From the NCBI GenBank assembly GCA_024279045.1, contig JAJRRZ010000074.1:1-11076 (forward strand): a stretch of DNA of 11,076 nt, read 5' to 3'. This document shows, in pieces, positions 6,287 through 11,076 of this stretch. The DNA comes from Alphaproteobacteria bacterium. GTDB lineage: Bacteria > Pseudomonadota > Alphaproteobacteria > Rhizobiales > Aestuariivirgaceae. Positions within the stretch are counted from its first letter, which is position 1. Every line of letters begins with the position of its first letter. Below the pieces are notes generated by a model, which saw nothing but the letters and a program-made list of their open reading frames with translations, had not been told where the DNA came from and ran no database searches. The translations under genes were made by a program, and so were the position numbers.

Positions 6287-7423
6287 ATGACAGCGTGGAT
6301 GAACAGGCGGCATTGTCTGGCGCTGCTGGGGTTGGTGGCGCTTGGGGCCGGGGTGCCCGGTGGTGGGCCACGGGCGCAGGTGCGCCGCGCCGTGCAGCCG
6401 CAGCCGCGGATACCGGGCTGGCAGGCGGAGCTGTTTGTGCGCATGCCAGGGGGGATCCGCCTGATCGAGCAGGACGCGCAAGGCAATCTGATCGTTTCCG
6501 GCTATCGCACGGGGGCGGTGTATCATCTGCCGCTGGGCGATGATGGGCGTCCCGGCAAATTCCGGCCATTGGTGGAAGACCTGGACCTGCCGCATGGGCT
6601 GGTGGTGGATGGCCCATGGCTCTACGTGGCGGAGGAGCACCGGGTGGTGCGCTTTGCCTATGATGCTGCGGCGGCGCGCATCACCGGCCAAGCGCAGGTG
6701 GTGTTGACCGGCATTCCACGCGGCGGACATGTCAGCCGCACGCTGAAGAAGGGGCCGGATGGCTGGTTCTACCTGTCCACCGGCTCCAGTTGCAACGTCT
6801 GCATCGAGGAGCATCCGTGGCGCGCGGCGATCATCCGTTTCCGCATCGGCCCCGAGGGCAGGGCGCGGGATGTGGAACTTTTCGCCCGGGGATTGCGCAA
6901 TTCGGTGGGGTTTGACTGGCGGCCCGGCGAAAACGTGATGTATGCGGTGAACGCCGGCAGCGACATGATGGGCGATGACGTGCCGCGCGAGGAGCTGAAC
7001 CGCGTGGTGCGCGGCGGGCATTATGGCTGGCCCTACGTGCATGAACATGGGGTGAAGGATCCTCGCTTCTGGAAACGCCGCCCCAAGGGAGTGAAGTTCA
7101 TCGAGCCGGTGCATACCTTCACGGCCCACTCCACGCCGCTGTCCATCCGCTTCCTGCGGCATCAGCCGGACATCACGCCGGGCAGCGTGGCGCTGGTGGC
7201 GCGGCGTGGTTCGTGGAACCGCAGCAGAAAATCCGGCTACGACGTGCGCTGGGTGGATTTTCACCCCGACGGGCGCATCAGCGACCGGCCGTTCCTCACC
7301 GGTTTTCTGCGCGGGCAGCAGACACTGGGGCGGCCCGTGGACGTGTTCGAGGCGCGCGACGGCACGGTTTATGTTACCGACGACTACAACGGGTTCATCT
7401 ACCGTGCATGGCGTATCGCCTGA
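6287..7423 (+). CDS. Exported PQQ-type sugar dehydrogenase, glucose/sorbosone dehydrogenase family
   Basis: The protein belongs to the soluble beta-propeller dehydrogenase family (L-sorbosone and soluble glucose dehydrogenase-like), whose known members oxidise sugars with PQQ in the periplasm. Substrate and cofactor here are not shown by the sequence. The N terminus has MNRRH followed by a hydrophobic stretch (CLALLGLVALGAG), a Sec or weak Tat signal peptide. Family features include LPHGLVVDGPWLYVA, RGGH (His at residue 148, probably the catalytic base position), GLRNSVGFDW (Arg204) and GHYGWPYV. A CNVC pair at residues 169-172 could be a disulfide. The length of 378 residues is normal. I chose the ATG at 6287 because of the promoter at 6251-6280. 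An upstream in-frame TTG at 6236 would lie upstream of that promoter, and an ATG at 6299 is a possible shorter start. The 3' end converges on xthA with 23 bases between. Confidence 0.88.
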   Translation: MTAWMNRRHCLALLGLVALGAGVPGGGPRAQVRRAVQPQPRIPGWQAELFVRMPGGIRLIEQDAQGNLIVSGYRTGAVYHLPLGDDGRPGKFRPLVEDLDLPHGLVVDGPWLYVAEEHRVVRFAYDAAAARITGQAQVVLTGIPRGGHVSRTLKKGPDGWFYLSTGSSCNVCIEEHPWRAAIIRFRIGPEGRARDVELFARGLRNSVGFDWRPGENVMYAVNAGSDMMGDDVPREELNRVVRGGHYGWPYVHEHGVKDPRFWKRRPKGVKFIEPVHTFTAHSTPLSIRFLRHQPDITPGSVALVARRGSWNRSRKSGYDVRWVDFHPDGRISDRPFLTGFLRGQQTLGRPVDVFEARDGTVYVTDDYNGFIYRAWRIA

Positions 7424-7446
7424 GGGAGGCTTGTTTCCGTGTGCAA

Positions 7447-8358
7447 TCAGGCACTGGTACTGTCCAGATCGGACACCAGCTCGGATACAAGGCGTGGGGC
7501 CAGTTCGGCAATTACCGGCACGTGATCGGAAGGCTTTTCCCAGCCGCGCACGCGCTTGTCTACCCGTGTGCTGGCCAGCCAGTCGGCGGCCTGCGGAGTG
7601 AGCAGGATGTAGTCGATGCGGATGCCGTCATCCTTCTGCCAAGCACCGCCCTGATAGTCCCAGAAGGTGAAGGCATGCTCCGCATTGCAGTCGTGATGGG
7701 CATCGCTCAGGCCCAGGTGCAGCAGGCGGCGCATGGCGGCGCGGGTGTCGGGGTGGAACAGTGCATCGCCACGCCACTTGTCCGGGTTCTTTGCATCCTG
7801 CTCGGTGAGGATGACGTTGTAATCGCCGCCCAGGGCGAAGGCCTCTTCCAGCGCCAGCATATTGCGCACATGCTCGTGCAGCGCCTGCATCCAGCGCAGC
7901 TTGTAGGGAAACTTCTCCGAATCGACAGGATTGCCGTTCGGCGCATAGACGCTGGCCACGCGCAATGCACCGTGATCGGTGGAGACGACGGCCTCGATAT
8001 AGCGGGCCTGATCATCGTTCCAAGTGGGCAGGCCGCGCTGCACATCTTCCAGCGGCAATTTGCTGAGGATGGCCACGCCGTTGAAGCTCTTCTGGCCGTG
8101 CACGGCGACATTGTAGCCCAGCTCGGCAAAGGCCAGCGCGGGGAACTTCTCCTCCTCGATCTTCACCTCCTGCAGGCAGACGATATCCGGCGCGCTATCC
8201 TTCAGCCAGGCGAGCACGGTGTCCAGCCGGGCGCGGATGCCGTTGACGTTCCAGGTGGCCAGCTTCAGCGTTCCGTCATTCTTGGTCTCGCCGCGCATGT
8301 CCCCGCCTTGCATGTCCCCGCTGTTCATGTGCTCGTTGCTCGTGTTCCTGCTGCTCAT
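7447..8358 (-). CDS. xthA: Exodeoxyribonuclease III (AP endonuclease)
   Basis: ExoIII cuts DNA 5' to abasic sites and degrades duplex DNA from 3' ends in base-excision repair. The fold of the exonuclease-endonuclease-phosphatase family is intact: LATWNVNGIRAR (metal-site Asn), CLQEVKIEEEKFP (catalytic Glu), SVYAPNG (Tyr), GGDYNVILTEQD (Asp and Asn), RIDYILLT and SDHVPVIAEL (the final Asp-His pair). The family normally starts a few residues before the ATWN motif, so the ATG at 8298 (MRGETK, with AAGG seven bases upstream) may be the true start. The ATGs at 8358, 8328 and 8313 would add a hydrophilic, repetitive extension. The gene lies 37 bases downstream of the PAN-domain gene on the same strand and probably shares its transcript. 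Confidence 0.94.
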   Translation of the reverse strand: MSSRNTSNEHMNSGDMQGGDMRGETKNDGTLKLATWNVNGIRARLDTVLAWLKDSAPDIVCLQEVKIEEEKFPALAFAELGYNVAVHGQKSFNGVAILSKLPLEDVQRGLPTWNDDQARYIEAVVSTDHGALRVASVYAPNGNPVDSEKFPYKLRWMQALHEHVRNMLALEEAFALGGDYNVILTEQDAKNPDKWRGDALFHPDTRAAMRRLLHLGLSDAHHDCNAEHAFTFWDYQGGAWQKDDGIRIDYILLTPQAADWLASTRVDKRVRGWEKPSDHVPVIAELAPRLVSELVSDLDSTSA

Positions 8359-8390
8359 GTTCCTGCTGTTCTTTCTGTTCTTTTGGGTGT
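8280..8390. repeat. Degenerate short repeats at the xthA start
   Basis: Read on the minus strand, variations of AGAACAG, AGCAGGAACA and GGGGACATGC follow one another from the intergenic gap into the first codons of xthA. GGGGACATGCAAGGC and GGGGACATGCGCGGC are 15-base neighbours. They generate four in-frame ATGs and blur the start assignment. Confidence 0.6.
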
Positions 8391-8395
8391 CTGCC

Positions 8396-9553
8396 TTATC
8401 TGCGGCGCACGCGGCAGATCACGTAAGCCGGCGGGGCATTGCAGCCCAGTGGCCAGTATACCGCGATGCTGCCCGGCTCGTAGACGCGGCAGGTGTCGCC
8501 TTGCGGACATGCGCAGGCGCGCACCAGCGGGCACTTGCCGGAGAAGCTGGGGCGCCATGGAGTGCTGCGGGGGCCGGGGCCGGCGCGCTTCAGCCAGCTG
8601 TAGATGAATGGCGCTTGTCGCCAGCGTGGGTCGCGCGGCTGCCGGGCTTCGCGTGGTGGGCGGCGGAAGCGGTCGTAGAGGTCGCGCAGGCGTTCGTTGA
8701 AGGCTGCGCCTGGCGGAAATTGCGGCATGTCAAAGCCGGGTTGGCGGCGGGCGGCCAGTTCCGTTTCGCAACGCCGCAGGGCAGATGCACGCCTTGCCGT
8801 GTTTCTTTCAGCGGCTTGTGGTGTGTTTTTCATGCACCAGTTGAAATATCCGTTGAAGCTGCCCCCCCACAGGCCGCCACGAAAACCACAGCCCATCCGG
8901 CGGGCCGTGCGGTTGGCCTCTCGCGCCGCGCGTGCATAGCGGCGACAGAAATCGCGCTTTTCGGCCAGAAGCGCCTCGTTCTGCTGTTCTGCTGCGGGCT
9001 GTTGTGGCCGGGGTTGCCGAACAGGCTGTGGCTGTGTTTGTGGCTGGGCACTGGATTGGGGCTTCTGCCGTGGAGCTGGCGGTTCGGGCTGTGGCGACGC
9101 CGCGGGGGCCTCAGTCTTGTCCGTATTGGCGGAAGGTGTTTCGGCATTCTTGTCATTGCCCAGCCAGTTGCGCACGGCATTGCCCAGCCGGGTTGCGACG
9201 GAACGCGTCTTGTAGCCGGAGATGCAGCAGGGATCCTTGCGCTTCTCTGCAATGGAGCGTTTCAGGAAGCACTGGGCCCGCTTGCCCTTCTTGCCCGGCC
9301 AGGAGAATGTCCAGGCACGGCAGCCTTCGTCCTTTTCGCACACCTTGCGGCAGAAATCCGGCACTGGGGCGATCAGTTCGAAGGAACGATAGGTATCGCC
9401 GGCGAGGTCGGTGTCGGCCAGCATCTGCTGCGCCGCATGGCCTGCACGTGGCACAAGCAGTATCAGCAGTATCGGGATCAATGCCAAGGCCATCTGCAGG
9501 CGGGTTGTGAAAGGTGGAAAAACAACGGTGGAACCGGGTGCATTGGCAGGCAT
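8396..9553 (-). CDS. Secreted PAN/apple-domain protein with Cys-rich C-terminal regions
   Basis: No precise function is known to me. The 385-residue chain starts with a signal peptide of about 40 residues (hydrophobic core MALALIPILLILLV, cleavage near AGHA). A PAN/apple-like domain follows at about 44-117: YRSFELIAPVPDFCRKVC, then GCRAWTFSW and an ISGYK end, with six cysteines. PAN domains bind proteins or sugars. Next comes a Pro/Gln-rich linker (about 150-190), then two regions with little resemblance to anything I know. Residues 200-262 carry four cysteines and GGLWGGSFNGYFNWC. Residues 340-385 carry six cysteines and end in RVRRR. The ATG at 9553 is preceded by an AGAGAGAG stretch; a GTG at 9583 could add ten residues. 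xthA follows 37 bases behind, but a functional link is not evident. It is probably a periplasmic or surface binding protein. Confidence 0.85.
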   Translation of the reverse strand: MPANAPGSTVVFPPFTTRLQMALALIPILLILLVPRAGHAAQQMLADTDLAGDTYRSFELIAPVPDFCRKVCEKDEGCRAWTFSWPGKKGKRAQCFLKRSIAEKRKDPCCISGYKTRSVATRLGNAVRNWLGNDKNAETPSANTDKTEAPAASPQPEPPAPRQKPQSSAQPQTQPQPVRQPRPQQPAAEQQNEALLAEKRDFCRRYARAAREANRTARRMGCGFRGGLWGGSFNGYFNWCMKNTPQAAERNTARRASALRRCETELAARRQPGFDMPQFPPGAAFNERLRDLYDRFRRPPREARQPRDPRWRQAPFIYSWLKRAGPGPRSTPWRPSFSGKCPLVRACACPQGDTCRVYEPGSIAVYWPLGCNAPPAYVICRVRRR

Positions 9554-9661
9554 GCTCACGAATCTCTCTCTGTTTTCTTCCACCCCATCCGCCAGGGCGG
9601 CAGACTACAGCAGGCAAGGGGCGCAAGTCCATGGCCTGTCCGAAACCCTGCCGGAAATCCC

Positions 9662-9689
9662 TTGCCGCGTGTTGCTGGAGTGTTAGAAA
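9662..9689 (+). promoter_or_regulatory. Possible promoter of alaC-hom
   Basis: TTGCCG is followed 16 bases later by TAGAAA, about 50 bases before the alaC ATG, inside the divergent gap. Both boxes are only partial matches, so this is a weak prediction. Confidence 0.3.
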
Positions 9690-9736
9690 GAAAGGGTGGA
9701 AATCAGATCAATCCGTTGCATCTGGCGAGGCCCCGC

Positions 9737-10981
<1,245 letters not shown>

Positions 10982-10984
10982 GTC

Positions 10985-11076
10985 ATGGGGAAATCTTCCG
11001 AAAATCGCCTGAAAATCGCTCTCGCCGGGCTGGGTACGGTGGGCGTGGGCGTGCTGGATCTGCTGCGCGACAATGC
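10985..11076 (+). CDS. hom: Homoserine dehydrogenase, 5' part (runs off window)
   Basis: Only the first 30 codons are visible: MGKSSENRLKIALAGLGTVG, then VGVLDLLRDN. The GLGTVGVGV stretch is the NAD(P)-binding Rossmann glycine motif exactly as placed at the start of homoserine dehydrogenases, which reduce aspartate semialdehyde to homoserine for threonine and methionine synthesis. AGGAG (10968-10972) lies 12 bases upstream within the end of alaC. The alaC-hom order is, from memory, common in alphaproteobacteria and supports the call. Confidence 0.85.
   Translation, partial: MGKSSENRLKIALAGLGTVGVGVLDLLRDN

Noticed and set aside
7213..8607. A 464-codon plus-strand frame over the convergent gene ends
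   Set aside because: It is antisense to xthA and out of frame with the dehydrogenase, with no family features.
9594..9605. CCGCC-AG-GGCGG inverted repeat in the divergent gap as an operator
   Set aside because: It is short, purely GC and expected by chance in this composition; nothing ties it to a regulator.
8219..9736. A 506-codon upstream extension of the aminotransferase frame, with a Leu/Phe-rich stretch resembling a membrane segment
   Set aside because: It is the complement of xthA and the PAN gene. The Leu/Phe stretch is the reverse of the short repeats at the xthA start, and the family start of AlaC is at 9737.

Overview
The window is GC-rich DNA that looks chromosomal, and the gene content points to an alphaproteobacterium. 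The reasons are a ppk1-ppx pair, a ParE of the alphaproteobacterial type (short acidic start, then the Bergerat-fold ATPase), an alaC-type aminotransferase directly followed by hom, and a GTCATGCCCGGGCTTGACCC-type palindromic repeat that I recall as common in that class. I cannot name a genus.

Layout. Positions 1-1413 hold the 3' two-thirds of polyphosphate kinase (ppk1, +). The exopolyphosphatase gene (ppx, +) follows at 1553-3118, after a 139-base gap that holds a tandem duplication and a nested hairpin. Together they make and degrade polyphosphate. Convergent to ppx, and touching it base to base, is a small secreted-protein gene (-, 3443-3119). Its signal peptide is split by a one-base shift in a six-base C run. 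A 363-base gap with a paired palindromic (REP-like) element leads to parE (+, 3807-5873), topoisomerase IV subunit B.

After parE comes a 413-base gap. It contains a 162-base near-perfect palindrome with terminal inverted repeats (6042-6203), which resembles a non-autonomous mobile element (MITE). A strong sigma70-like promoter then sits so close to the next ATG that the mRNA should be leaderless. That gene (6287-7423, +) encodes an exported six-bladed-propeller protein of the glucose/sorbosone dehydrogenase family.

On the minus strand, a secreted PAN/apple-domain protein (9553-8396) lies just upstream of exodeoxyribonuclease III (xthA, about 8358-7447), probably in one transcript. Divergent from the PAN gene are alaC (9737-10981, +) and, three bases later, the start of homoserine dehydrogenase (hom, 10985 to the window end), an amino-acid metabolism operon.

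Most genes are core housekeeping genes. I found no defence system, prophage, CRISPR array, RNA gene or complete insertion sequence. The unusual content lies between genes: the MITE-like palindrome, the REP doublet, two short tandem duplications that each copy a stop codon, the leaderless start, and two exported proteins of unknown function.
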